Positions 1 to 12,003 of a stretch of 64,000 nucleotides of DNA are shown here, in pieces. The notes under the pieces are model-generated. The model was given only the letters and a program-made list of their open reading frames with translations. It did no database searches and was not told the DNA's origin. The DNA is taken from positions 130,232,375-130,296,374 of the forward strand of contig NC_133121.1 of the NCBI RefSeq assembly GCF_033568475.1, read 5' to 3'. The stretch is from Henckelia pumila. Its lineage: Eukaryota > Streptophyta > Magnoliopsida > Lamiales > Gesneriaceae. The position numbers were made by a program, and so were the translations under genes. Within the stretch, counting starts at the first letter, position 1. Every line of letters starts with the position of its first letter.

Positions 1-1097
1 CATTTCAATTATGCGAATAAGTCAGTGAAGTATTAATACCACGACTTGGAAAATGGAAAGAAGCACGCACCTTCGAGCCAACAAAATTTTCAAAAACATT
101 AATCGATTTTATTGAATATTCTCTCTCAAAGTATTTATTTACTTATCACATAATTTTGTATTGCTATTATTAAGTCTAAACACAATGGAGGCAAAAATTT
201 GGTGTCATGGTATATTTTGTTTTTGTTTTATCCGTTCAAATGGTAGTTCAGTCCTACGATTCAAATTTTAGTATGACTTTTTATTAATTTCTACAATTAT
301 GATATTATTTTTATTTAAATTAAATTAATGATAAAAAAACTATACAAACATGCAACACGTGTCGGTACATTAAAGAGTGTGTGTATTAAAAGATTTTGGT
401 TGCAACGGGTAGCTACCGCAATTAGTGAGTTTAATTATATGTTGATAATAATCGGTGGAAATTATTATAGCTAGATTTGTGGTTTTCTTTTGATTTTTTG
501 AAAAATTCTTCTTATTTGACAAGCATCGAGGTACCTTGTTCAAAATTTTCAATGTGATAGAAACAGACAAACACATTTGACTATTTGAGGCTTTGAGCAA
601 TTGAACCACTGTAAATTTTGATGACTTGGAAGCTGGTGGCATGTGTGTGAAAGAAAAAAAAAAATAATTTTATTTAACAAATATCGAGTAAATTAAATAT
701 ATCTCTTTGTGATTTTGATTTCTTATAGTACTAAATTTCATTCTTAGTTTGTTATCTTGTAATTTTTGATTTTTTTTTTCCAACATGCAACTGACACCAA
801 CACGACACTTACTTATATATACTACCTCTGTACCTCACATAAACATTTTCGGTAAAAAAATGTTAAACTTATCAAAAATTGAAAGTTAAATTAAACATCA
901 TATATATTTCGACTATTTTTCTACTAGAGACAATTATGTGCTACTCCAAATCTCGCATTTTAGCAACTTATTATAAATATGTTGTGATAGAAATATAATT
1001 ATGCGTGATTTTGAACGTACGCATGTGTGTACACATTACTTTGCAAAAATTACTTTACATAAAATTTCTTCATTGGTTTTACGGAACGTTCTATGCT
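1..1097. other. AT-rich intergenic DNA, nothing recognised
   Basis: No coding frame with family resemblance, no tRNA and no clear repeat is visible. The short open frames here are AT-rich and lack initiation or splice context. Confidence 0.6.
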
Positions 1098-1212
1098 ATC
1101 TATGGGTAACGTGGATGGCTTTGATTGGCCCAAATCAGTAAGCCCCACATAAAAGCGTATGAAACCCACTGATTTGGGCCAATCATAGAAGACTATGTTG
1201 CCCATGGGGGTA
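1098..1212. repeat. Imperfect foldback repeat
   Basis: An 18-19 bp arm at 1121-1139 (core ATTGGCCCAAATCAGT) is repeated inverted at 1168-1186 (core ACTGATTTGGGCCAAT). Weaker pairing continues outward to TATGGGTAAC on the left and GTTGCCCATG on the right. The structure is that of a small MITE or foldback element. No target duplication was identified. Confidence 0.6.
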
Positions 1213-1485
1213 GTACGTGCAAAACCGGGTGGTACATTGAAGGTAAATAGTGACGCATGAATTTGCTCAAAAAAGGCTTCATTTCTTGGACGGAATTTTT
1301 TTAAATGCAGCCATGGAATTATGATCGGAAATTGAAATTTAGTACAAATTTTCAAATTACGATTTCATAAGGATCGAATTTAAGGTTTACGTATATTTTT
1401 CAAAACTCATTAAGGAATATTAAATGATTGAAAATTAGGCAATTTAAATGACCTTCTTAACATTTCACATGTGGTAGTGCCCTGA

Positions 1486-1694
1486 GGTAGCATCGAACTA
1501 ACCCTATACGGTTTTGTACACGTCGCCTGCAGGGTACTATTCAGCGGGCGACGTGTAATCCCATGATTGATCAAAATTAATGGGTCTTATGTGGGATCCA
1601 TTGATTTTTACCAATCATGGGATTACACGTCACCCCAGGGTACTATCCAGCGGGCGACATGTACAAAATCGTATAGGGTTAGTTCGATGCTACC
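1486..1694. repeat. Long foldback element (about 210 bp)
   Basis: Two arms of about 95 bp face each other: 1486-1584 starts GGTAGCATCGAACTAACC and 1597-1694 ends GGTTAGTTCGATGCTACC. Inner blocks pair as well (GTGTAATCCCATGATTG with CAATCATGGGATTACAC in reverse complement order). A third, partial copy of the arm follows to about 1782, ending in GTAGCATCGAACTAACCCC, so an older nested or rearranged copy may be present. Likely a MITE; superfamily not assigned. Confidence 0.7.
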
Positions 1695-2005
1695 TTATGG
1701 AACCCATTAATTTTGACCAATAATGATTCGTCACGCTACCCCAAGGGCACTACCCTAAGTAGCATCGAACTAACCCCACTATACATAATATCTATTTTTT
1801 AAATAAAAAAACTTTAAAATCCCCAATTTTTTTAAATGTATATACGAGAAAGATAAAGTCATAAAGCCTGTTTAAAATTGAATAAGCAGACAAGGCCCAC
1901 CAGAAATTAGAATTGGGCTCCATGGATACAGCCAAGCCCAACAGCTATCTCCCACTCGAACCAATTATTCTTTTTTGAATTTTCTTTATTCCTTTAAATA
2001 ATAAA

Positions 2006-2250
2006 TAGTGATTGAAGGGATTCATTCATGTGTAAATTGCTAAAAAATTCTCAATGCAAACATGTTTTGCTGTGCACTTTTTAGCCATTTTTTTGTGCCA
2101 CATTTTTTGTTAATTTGTACCACATCTTGTATGGTTTTATACCACATCTTGTATTGTTTTGTACCACATTTTATGACTAGGGACCCCAAAGCAAAACATG
2201 TTTGCATTTGGGGATTTTTGAGCAAATTGCCCTTCATTTATTAATCACTA
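2006..2250. mobile_element. MITE with about 60-bp terminal inverted repeats
   Basis: The left end runs TAGTGATTGAAGGG ... GCAAACATGTTTTGCT and the right end is its inverted counterpart, AGCAAAACATGTTTGC ... AATCACTA. Between them lie two to three tandem copies of a roughly 22-bp unit of the form TTGTACCACATCTTGTATGG. No transposase is encoded. A non-autonomous DNA transposon is the simplest reading; a clear target duplication was not found. Confidence 0.6.
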
Positions 2251-2666
2251 TGTATTAAAAATATAGTTGAAAAACTACGCCTTTTTATACAAAAGGAAAT
2301 TAACAATGGGTTTGAAAGAAACTCTCCTCAAAAGTATTTTTAAAAAATATATATTTAATAAAAATGGAAATAATTTATCTTTGACAAAGTAAAAACAATT
2401 ATTATTTTATTTTTATATAAAAAAAGTAAATCTTTAAAGATAAAGTATTATTTTTATTCACTCAAAAAAAAGTAATATTTTTGAACTTTTGAAAAGTCTT
2501 TGCCTTTTCAAATAACAAAAATTAAAAAAATTAAATGTCCTCAAAGTGGTGTTCAAGTTGGTGGAATACATGAACTTTTGGCCAAAGATTAGGACTTCGA
2601 TTATTTCTGCCAACACTTTACAGGCTTTTGCAGGACGGGTTCCCACGTCAAAAAAAAAAAAATTTG

Positions 2667-2745
2667 ACCGATTTATTTGAAAATGTACAAATAGTAGTTT
2701 GAAAGTTTGACCGATTTATTTGAAAATGTACAAATAGTAGTTTAT
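2667..2745. repeat. Direct tandem duplication, about 41-bp period
   Basis: The block beginning GACCGATTTATTTGAAAATG and ending AATAGTAGTTT occurs twice in a row, at about 2667-2701 and 2708-2742. It lies about 370 bp upstream of the VAP27-like start codon. No function is evident. Confidence 0.75.
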
Positions 2746-3113
2746 TACTTTATTTCAAATAGTTGTTGAATACAGATTTATTTTAGTAGATAAAGTCCTT
2801 TCTTAATTCTTATTAAGGAAAAATAATGATTAATCAGATTCTTTAGAAAATAAATTAAATAATTGGGTTTTAAAAAAAAGAGAGAATTGTGGATTGTGTG
2901 ATATAATCCATATGTAGTGATTAATTTTTGGAAATTAGAAAAACTCGTAGCCTTCCTTCCCTCGTGAGTTGCTCGTGGTCCAAAAAAAATCCAGAGAAAG
3001 AAATAATTTCCCAGTATTAATTTTGATTGTATTCCCCTTTTGTTCCATCAATTTCTGAAAATTTTAGCTCAAATATCTTCCTAATTGCTCGATACAATCA
3101 AAGATTTTGAAAC

Positions 3114-6100
3114 ATGAGTATGGGGGATTTTATCAATATCCAACCTTCAGAACTGAAGTTCCCATGTAAGTATATCGCTGGATTTTGTTTTGTCTGTTTT
3201 TCAAACAAATCAATGGAACCATGATATACGAAATTGTTGTTAGCTTTCAGAGACGCGTTGTAATGCTCTTGGTGTTATTTTACATTTATATGGAATCATT
3301 TCCCAATTTTTGTTGTAAAGAATATATTTCATTTCTAATTTAATTTGTTGATTTTGAAGATGATTTTTTTTTTTTCGTGTGTTTTGATGCTTTTGATGTG
3401 GGCCTGTGAATAAAGTTGAATTGAGGAAGCAGAGCTCATGTTCTTTGCAGTTGGCCAATAAGACCGATCAGTTTATTGCATTTAAGGTAATTCTCGTTTT
3501 AGTTTCAGAACGACGAGTCCTTTTATCAGATATTGGACATATGTTACTTTGCGATCTAAATTTTGATTACCGTAGTTGTTTTTTTAAACTAAAAGGTTAA
3601 AACAACCAATCCCAAGAAGTACTCAGTTCGCCCGAATGCTGGTATAGTTTTGCCCAATTCTGTGTGCAATGTCACAGGTGAAGACCCTTTGATCTTTCTG
3701 AAGATGTCGCTGGTTGTTACGTTGTTTTCCTCTCTTTTGGATTTTGTATGTCTTGTGTTTTTATAAATCTTTGTTCTTGTTTCTTTTGTCTGTTAGTTAC
3801 TATGCAAGCACAGAAAGAGTCTCCCCCAGATATGCAATGTCGGGATAAGTTTCTGGTGCAAAGTGCTGTTGCTCCTAATGGCTCAACAACCAAAGATGTC
3901 ACTCCAGAAATGGTGGGTTGAGTTGGTTACATAACTGATGTTATTTTTGGCAACAGTCCATGATTTTTACTCCTGTCAATTTTTTATCAGTTCAACAGGG
4001 AGGATGGGAAGGTTGTTCATGAATTTAAATTAAGGGTTGTTTATATCCCTGCTAATCCTCCCTCCCCAGTACCCGAAGGAGATGAAGAGGGGAATTCTCC
4101 TAGATCATCTTCTGCTGAGGAGGAGATCAGAAAGTCTTCGTTGTCTGAGGCTGTAAGTGTGCTTAAAAAGTTTCTTAGTATTTACCTCTGCCTCAGATAT
4201 GATCAAATTGTTTATTCCAGTCACAAAATTTCAGGTTGCAAGATCGTTGAAACAATCAATGGGAAATTCATCGTCTTCCGAGGTGGCTTGTCGTTATTTT
4301 CTCAAAAATATCGTTTTAGCGCAATATGTTTGAAAATATATCTGATGTTTTCTGCTCTCCATGATGTCTATGAGGGTACTAGATATTATATTATGGGAAA
4401 TATATCCATTATAAATGTCTAAGGGCCTTTATTCTTGGGTTGTTCTTGAAACATAAGTTGGTGTAAATGTAATGTATAATAAATTGCACTAGAAGCATCA
4501 AGTTATTGGCCAGTACACTACCTCTAAGAGCAGATATTATTGATTAAATTTCGATTAGTCACATGCGATGCATTTTGTGATTTGGTTTTCCTATAAATCT
4601 TTGCTTTTACCCAATGTAAAGGAACTCTGGAAACTTAGTACAAACTTGTTAAAAGTTGATCTAAGAAATACATAATGATCTAAGGAGGGATTTGAGCTTG
4701 TATCAACACTTTCCATTTTAAAGTGCATTGTTTGTATCCAAGTGTTAGACAATCAGAAGGGGTGAATTAGGTTTTTTGCTTAGTTTGATGCTTTTGGAAT
4801 GATTGTCAACACAATAATTGTAGCTTGTCTAGCAACGAAGACTGTCTGCAGGATGTAGTGAGTCAATGTTAAGTCCCTCATGTTTTGGCGAGGACATGCC
4901 CTGTAATCATCTGGTGCTCAGAACATGCTTTTTTGCTCGATCCACCTGATCGTCTCGTATGCCTAATGCTTGACAAGTTGTTCTTTTTTTGGACTACTTG
5001 TCTGATCGCTTAGTTTTGATAAACTTGGACACTTGGTGTAAAAAAAAAGCGCACAAATGCAAGTTTTGTTTTCATAAAATTCATCTCAAGGACCTATGGA
5101 ATAGTTGAAAGCACATGGAAACTCTTAGTCCCTAAAAACCCAAAACTCGTCCAGACAACAAATTTGTTAATACTGCATACATCTTTGTTTGAATTAAATC
5201 AAATTAATTCTGACTAAATGAAGTAGATTCTGAAGAAGTGAAAGATGAAGCTAATCAATTCAGCATATTTGAAAGGTTATTTACAGATAAAATCGGATCC
5301 TTCTACTTGGTTAGTGCTGCCCTTTTATTTGAATCAGCACCTTCAGTCTGAATGATCGAATTGTGGAATTTTCTTCAACAGTGAAATGTCTTTGCTGTCA
5401 GTTTTCTTTTAACTTATTGTGATGATGTTTGTGATTTAATTCGTAATAAAATATCTTTCAGGCATGGTCTGCTGTCTCCAAATTGAATGAGGAGAAAGCT
5501 TCGGCTATTCAACAAAATAAAAAGCTCCAAGAGGAATTGGTAACATGTTTATATCTCAACAGTTTCAAAGCAATTAGTTGACATCCGTTGATATTTTACC
5601 TAATGATTTTACCCCTACTGGCAACTGCTGGCATTACAATTTAAATTTCACAACTTTGCCTATACCAGTTCTGCACTTTGGATAAACCGCAAGAGCATGC
5701 CCTAGTCCGAATCTATTCTATTTGTCATAGCGAAGAAAAAATTTTGTCGCAGACTTGAGCTTGGAAACGAGCTGCTTTAGGCTAGAGTTTGGCTTCGAGC
5801 TCGATTCATTTGCTTCTTGTATATAATTGTCGAGTTCTGTCAAACAAAGGCTCGACTGCTCGAGCTCGTGAATTCATTTGATCTTAATTACATTTAAAAG
5901 TAGCTTATCCTTTGGGTTAACAGAACATACAATACAAATATTCTTAACACGACACATCTTTTAATAACATTCGACAAGTTATGTTGTTTTTTACGTTTTG
6001 GACTCCTGGGATTTACTACAGTTTCTGAACATAGTTCTCTACATCTAAGTTATATGAATAATCAATCAACGGAAAATTCGATCAAATCTTGTCTGTTTTG

Positions 6101-6302
6101 AGTCCATTAAAAGTTTCTTCACGTACAATTTTATACAATTGCAATTCATCATTTTTCTTCAAGTTTAACCTCACTTTACTTCCTTGGGCAGGAATTGTTA
6201 AGAAAGCAAACCAGACATGGCCAAGGAGCTCGTGTTTCAACCATTGTAGTACTGTTATGTCTCTTGCTTGGTATTTTGTTGGGATACTTCATCAAGAAAT
6301 AA
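3114..6302 (+). CDS. VAP27-like vesicle-associated membrane protein (MSP domain), 8 exons
   Basis: Plant VAP27 proteins are ER tail-anchored proteins whose MSP domain binds FFAT-type motifs and cytoskeleton or plasma-membrane partners at ER contact sites. Inferred exons: 3114-3165, 3416-3486, 3596-3677, 3797-3912, 3991-4152, 4235-4282, 5462-5539 and 6192-6302, giving 239 residues, the usual family length. All introns are GT-AG. The MSP domain covers about residues 6-125 and contains the hallmark blocks ELKFPFELRKQ, KTTNPKKYSVRPN and VTMQAQKESPPDMQCRDKF. An acidic/serine-rich linker follows, then a coiled coil (SKLNEEKASAIQQNKKLQEE), then a C-terminal membrane anchor (TIVVLLCLLLGILLGYF) ending IKK. 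The start MSMGDFINIQPSEL fits family N-termini. A possible polyadenylation signal AATAAA lies at 6533-6538. Exon 6 (4235-4282) is short with a weak donor, and is supported by its family-like sequence and phase. A homologue lies at 43877-47203. Confidence 0.9.
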
Positions 6303-6540
6303 GAGCCGGGGTAAGAATGTGGGTTCGTTCTCTGTTCAGATGCTGGTCCATTTCCGGCGGTATGGATATTCAATGAAAATTTAAATGTAGAGGCTTGGGA
6401 TTTTGTTCATCTCTTGGAAAAAATTTCAAACAATTTTTTACTATCCAATTTTGGATATTTGAGAATTCAGATTGTAGCTTGCTTTAGAGTGGTGGTGGAA
6501 GCTAATTTTACTTCACCTCTTCCAACTTCAGCAATAAAGA

Positions 6541-8374
6541 ACTTAAACTTTTGGTTGCAATCTGATGTTGTCTTTATTAGTTTATTATGAGATATGTTGC
6601 ACACATCCGCAATGAACATTGGATTCATATAGCAGAAGATGTATCACCGAAGCCAAAGTTTAAAATAAGTGATTTGCTTAACCTTTGACTTGATTTGACA
6701 ATAAACTTTTGATTGATGTGAAATTTTTGTTAGTATTAATTAATTCGACTCTTTTATTTTGTGGTTATTACTTCGCATGGTAGGAGACGTATGTATGGTA
6801 ATTGAGGCCAAAAAGAATATACATACATGTATTTTTTGTGGTTAAAGCCACATATAGGTTAATTAGCTATTAATATTGTAAATTATATTGATGAGTACGC
6901 ATATAAAGATTATCCACGAGAAAGTTATGTATGATTTATGGGATTTGTGCCTCGAGGTAATAAATTTGGCTGGAAACTTTGAATTATTGATGCTCGTTTT
7001 CTCCGTTTGGCTCACAAAAACATTTGGCCCCGTTTGATACAAATATGAGATAACTCATAGATTAGAATGTTGATTGATAAGCGATTGATAAGGGATGATA
7101 AATATGTATTTGATAGTTTTTTTATGTTTGATATGATTTTTAAAAGTGAGATAAGTTAGTATAAATAATTTAGGTTGACCAAAATGTCCTTCTCTCAATT
7201 ACTATTATTAAAAACAAAGTTATTCAAAACAGTTGTGTTTTTTATTATTTATAGTGAAGGGATATTTTTGTAAATTACTTTTGTAATCAATGTGGATAAA
7301 TATAATCTAACCTAGATTGTGTTGATGGGTTGTCAATGAGATAATCCAACTTTTATCAATCCATGTCATAGTCCAACTACAAAAATCAATTCAAACATGA
7401 GCTTCTTTAACGATTCAGGCTTAATCAAGCTTACCAAATTGGGCCTTGGACAATTAAGCCAGATAATTCCATGTAGGATATTCGGTGGTTCATGTAAGTT
7501 TAATATTTGCATATATACATGTTAATATTTTTAAAAAAATTTATAGTAAAAAAAATTATCTGAAAACCCAAAATAAAAAAGAAGAAGAAAGAAAGAATCA
7601 CATTTCAATAAAAAATACAGATTGAAATAAATTACTCCATGATAAAATTAATTAGTACTACAATGTGTGTGATATAAAAGAAAGAGGAATGAATATGTTT
7701 GAGATTTTGGTGAAAAATAAGGAACATGAAAATGTGGAGAAGTGGGTGATGGAAAGTGGGGTGATGATAGTTTATATATTTTTAAAAATAGATCAAGACA
7801 CCAATTAGTTATTTTAGTATTTTCACCCTTAATAAATAATAAAAGATTCAACAGCAGCCTATAACTTCCTAAGCAATTTATTTTAAATTATAATTTTCAC
7901 AAGAAAACAATGTTATTTTTAGTTGGGCAATATTTTGGAGGCCTGGGTCAACATAAAAAATCGGATCCCTTAACTAATAGGTCACTGTGTAATTTTTTTC
8001 TTTTTTTTTTCCAAAATAATTATCATTTTTAACTAATAAGCCTATATTTTTTATTTTTAAATCAATTTTATGCCAATTCTCTAAATCATAAACAAACATG
8101 GAAAATAAAATTTTTTGAATCATATTTAGTATTTACATGTTATCATTTTCAATAATATTAGTACTGTATTTTTTATTCACTTTGTTCATACCAATTAAAA
8201 GCTCGAATAATCAATTTTTTTTTACCATTATCATATATAACAAGTTATTTAACATTATTGCTATTTTCATCATTTCCTCGTTCGATATCGTCAAATTACC
8301 AACTGTATTTTTCCTATTATATCGAGTTATTATATTGTTTATATCTTAACAAAAAGAAACAACAATTATTTATA
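6541..8374. other. AT-rich intergenic DNA, possible MITE remnant
   Basis: No gene is supported. The stretch 7026-7399 begins CCCCGTTTGATAC and ends TCAATTCAAACATGAGC, with internal GATAA-type repeats, which loosely resembles a DNA-transposon MITE; the ends match only weakly. The rest is low-complexity AT-rich sequence. Confidence 0.4.
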
Positions 8375-8459
8375 TGACTTGAAATTTTTCGGTACGATAT
8401 ATACGGTATGACGACATTTCGGTATTTTTTCTCAGTCCTACATCAGACGTAGTGCAATT

Positions 8460-8999
8460 TAGGGATGACAACGGGGCGGGGCGGGGACGGGGACGCCATC
8501 CCCATCCCCGTCCCCGAATTAAAAACCTATCCCCGTCCCCGTCCCTGTCCCCGTCCCCATCCCCGGTTCTATATATTCGGGGAATCCCCGTCCCCGAGCC
8601 CGTGGGGACTAAACCCCCATCCCCGAACCCGAACTCGAACCCATTGTAGATATGAAAATGAGATTGTGATGGGGTGGATCCCCGAACCCGTGGAAAAATC
8701 CCCAAACCCGTCCCCGTAGACATCAAACTTAAAATATTCAATTTTCCAACAATTATCTTTTACATTCAAAAAATAATTAATATTACATTTTTGTGTACTG
8801 CCTTAGAAAATGCTCAAACTCAAACTTTAAAATTTTGACAAATATTCATAAATTCTAGATTTATATAAAAAATTTGAGAAATTCCAAGTCTCAAATATCA
8901 AATAATTCAACTTAGTGATTCAAATATCTTTAACATATATACGCTGAAAATTCTAAATAAATTCAAGAAAAATTTATTATATGATGGTGAGTGTGTGTC

Positions 9000-9073
<74 letters not shown>

Positions 9074-9145
9074 TTTTCGGGGATATCGGGGCGGGTTCGG
9101 GGGTGGGGATAGCATCCCCATACCCACCCCACTCCACTTCGGGGA
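8460..9145. mobile_element. Non-autonomous element of iterated CGGGGA/TCCCCG motifs
   Basis: The left part (8460-8720) starts AGGGATGACAACGGGG and consists largely of CGGGGA, CCCCGTCC and CCCGAACC repeats. The right part (9077-9145) returns to the same composition (CGGGGCGGGTTCGGGGG, GCATCCCCATACCC). An AT-rich middle of about 350 bp lies between. This dense GC-rich motif iteration around an AT core matches the architecture of the other iterated-motif elements in the window. The right end is unclear and no target duplication was found. Just upstream, 8389-8430 carries a remnant with CGGTAC/CGGTAT motifs like the element at 57778-58185. The predicted proteins here are low-complexity and not believable. 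Confidence 0.55.
9000..9076. repeat. Microsatellite (TTA)n followed by (TTTA)n
   Basis: About 13 TTA units are followed by about 9 TTTA units, inside the GC-motif element that spans 8460-9145. Confidence 0.95.
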
Positions 9146-9541
9146 TTTTTTCTCCAGCGTTGCGGGTTTGATCCTCGTGTGGAGCATATTTTCTGCTGAA
9201 ATATTGTGAGGGTATGCTATGAGGATTGGGCCATGTGCTCCTTCCTTCAGGTCCCTGCCGCTCGTGCATATCCCTCGATTTACCCTGCGCATGAGCCAAT
9301 TAGCCTCTGACTCATGTGGAATGGGGTCCCCTTTGGGTCAACCCTTTTTTTAAGAAAAAAAAAAAATAGCTGCCCCCAATCACGGACTCTTCATCTCCAT
9401 TGCTAGTGACTGCCCCTTCCGTCGGCTCCTCACTGCCAGTGGCCTTAATCAGTTTTTTCATTATTTTCTTCAAAATATTTGAGAACAAAGACTGGCAGTT
9501 TTATTATTTATTAAGTGTAAGCACCACATGAAACTGAATGC
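9146..9541 (+). mobile_element. SINE-like sequence plus direct repeat copy 1
   Basis: GGTTTGATCC at 9165-9174 matches a Pol III B box (GGTTCRANYCC type), and an A/T-rich tail occurs near 9345-9366, as in tRNA-derived SINEs. No A box is visible upstream, so a SINE would be 5'-truncated. From 9201 to 9541 (341 bp) the sequence is repeated at 11408-11748 at roughly 94% identity by eye. The section after the tail (9367-9541) is of unknown origin. Confidence 0.45.
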
Positions 9542-11407
9542 TGTTGGAACACGTTTTCAGATCATAGATCTGATACTCGGTGCAGCGGAAGTTTAAATTT
9601 TTTTTATATGAAACGGTTTCATATCATGGGTATCAATCCTAACGATTAAATTATGCAAGTAAAATAATAATAACAATTAATATTTTACCTCTTCAAGCTA
9701 AGGCTTGATTATGGACTCCAACAGATTAATCTGCTCTTGTTGTAAATCCCAGGAACTGATGACTACTCGATCAATACGAACAGAAAACTGAAACTCTCTG
9801 ATTGATTGCACTAGAAATCAATCAGATGTTTATCGTAGAGATTAAACAGATTTGATCTGTCAATTCAGAATGTAATTTTTTTATAAAAATCACAGACTGA
9901 ATTCTCTAAAAAATGGAGAGAGGATTTTCGAAAAACCCTCTTTTAATTTTGTGTGTTTTTCGAAAACTCAAGGTTGGAATGAATGAATATTTTCGAAAAT
10001 CATATGCATATATATATATATAATTTCTAGACTGGATTAAGTTATAAGTGTATTAGGACACTAACTCCTTAGGGCCCATAATCCATAACTTAAGCCCAAT
10101 AAGGCAAGCCCGTTATTATATAAATTAATATAAAATTCATCATGACTCCGATTGATAAACTGATTTCACCAATGTGCACAGAAACCATTTCTGCACCTTT
10201 TAAAGTCAAGATAATTTTTCTGAATTCGAATTCAGTGATTTTCAAAAATGCCCATCCCTATGTCATTTTAAAAAATTCCACTCCTTTTAGTTAAGAAGTC
10301 CAACTTCTCTTTTATTAAATTTAACTCTTTAAATTTAACTATCTCAACGGGGATTAGTAATCCATTACTTGTGTGACCTTCAATGGTTCAGGGATACAGC
10401 TAGCCGTGGGCTCACAACTCTTTGTGACTCGGAACAACAATTTTCGACTTACCCATCGAATCATGGTAAGAGCGCCTAGCAACATCGCCTCATGATTCCC
10501 TAGGTATCACTGATAGTGCTTGCAAGAACCAGTAGGTTTTGGTTAGCGTACAGTACGGTCCCTTCAACCATATATCCCGATCGAATCAACAACCATTGGT
10601 ACATCGAGAGTCGTTCGAGATTCGATAACTATGCAATGCATCTTGAAGATCAAATAGTGACATCGCATGTGCTACTAGGAAACCAAGTAACCTAAATCAC
10701 ATCGAGTACTCTGGCCAGAGATTTGTCACACTAATATCTCCTCAGATCGCATAGGATATCCACACTCGCAAGCGTGTGATGAATCCTTGACAACAAAGCA
10801 TCGACTCCTATATGTGTCGTAACTGTACCCAATCTCGACACCTGATGACCCTCATAGAGTCGGTAAATGAGTCAAAGTACAGTACTAGCATATAGAGTCT
10901 CCATGATGTTTCAAGTAGTAAGGACTAATGACGTACAACCAAAACCGCGGACTTATCCACTCAATTAATAATAACCACTTGGAAAGTCCGAATAGGGTAG
11001 TTCGATCATTCATCATATGAATATCCATTTGCATGCTTTGAACATCTCTATGTTGCATACCAATGAAAGTGGTACTTGGCATCGCAAATGCTAGTCTCGA
11101 TCTCGAGCGATCCTTATCCTTATTTGCGGACGGCTCAATTAACTAGGAACTGTTTAAAATATTCAGTGACTATAAGATGTGTTTCATGATAGTGATCTCT
11201 CTTTATTCACTATCTCATCTTACTTACAATATAGTACATTCAAGGTCTTTATCAAAACAACAATAGTATATCACAATATAACATTATGAAGAAAGATAAA
11301 GAAAATACCATTAATGAATGTAAATTATATTAAACAAATATTGTTTACAATAAGAGACTCTCAAAGCCCTTAGCCACAACTTGGCTAGCGGGGCATCAAC
11401 TCTTTCA
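9542..11407 (-). mobile_element. Solo LTR, relative of the Ty1/copia LTR at 31553-33414
   Basis: This 1866-bp sequence begins TGTTGGAACACG and ends CTCTTTCA, so it has TG...CA termini. It shares many blocks with the 1862-bp copia LTRs (GTGCAGCGGAAGTTTAAA near the start, CTAGCCGTGGGCTCACAACT, GGTTAGCGTACAGTACGGTC, AAGGACTAATG). It is clearly diverged from them and therefore older. Strand is given by analogy with that element. There is no internal region and no matching 5-bp target duplication (AATGC left, ATATT right). Confidence 0.8.
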
Positions 11408-11748
11408 ATATTGTGGGGGTATGCTCTGGGGATTGGGCCATGTGCTCCCTCCTTCAGGTCTCTGCTGCTCGTGCACATCCCTCGATTTACCCTGCGCATG
11501 AGCCAATGAGCCTCTAACTCATGTGAAATAGGTCCCCTTTAGGTCAACCCTTTTTTTAAGAAAAAAAAAAAATAGCCACCCCCAATCGCGGACTCTTCAT
11601 CTCCATTGCTAGTGACTGCCCCTTCCGCCGGCTGCTCACTGCCAGTGGCCTTAATCAGTTTTTTCATTATTTTCTTCAAAATATTTGAGAACAAAGACTG
11701 ACGGTTTTATTATTTATTAAGTGTAAGCACCACATGAAAACTGAATGC
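11408..11748 (+). repeat. Direct repeat copy 2, flanking the solo LTR
   Basis: The sequence from ATATTGTGGGGGTATGCT to CTGAATGC repeats 9201-9541 with the same length (341 bp) and scattered substitutions. The solo LTR lies exactly between the two copies. The B box present upstream of copy 1 is absent here. Confidence 0.8.
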
Positions 11749-12003
11749 TGTTTTGATCTAGTTTTCTCTAACCCAAAAATGCCCGTCCACCAACGTTCTT
11801 CTTTCTGCCATTTACAATTTGTCAAAAGTTCTTTTTTACCGTTTTGTTGGTGTTTGATATTTTTTTTTCCATTCAGCGAACAAGAAATTTAATATAAACA
11901 AGTTTGAAAAAGAAAATAATGCTGAGAGATTCGAGAAATGTAAATTTTATTCCTTATGTTTACAGAAGAAGCAACAAATATTACATTCATGATCAGAAGC
12001 AAA

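Noticed and set aside
8370-8741. 123-residue Gly/Asp-rich frame
   Set aside because: It is a translation of CGGGGA-type repeats.
9146-9220. Possible tRNA gene at the B-box match
   Set aside because: No A box, acceptor stem or cloverleaf can be formed; a SINE relic fits better.
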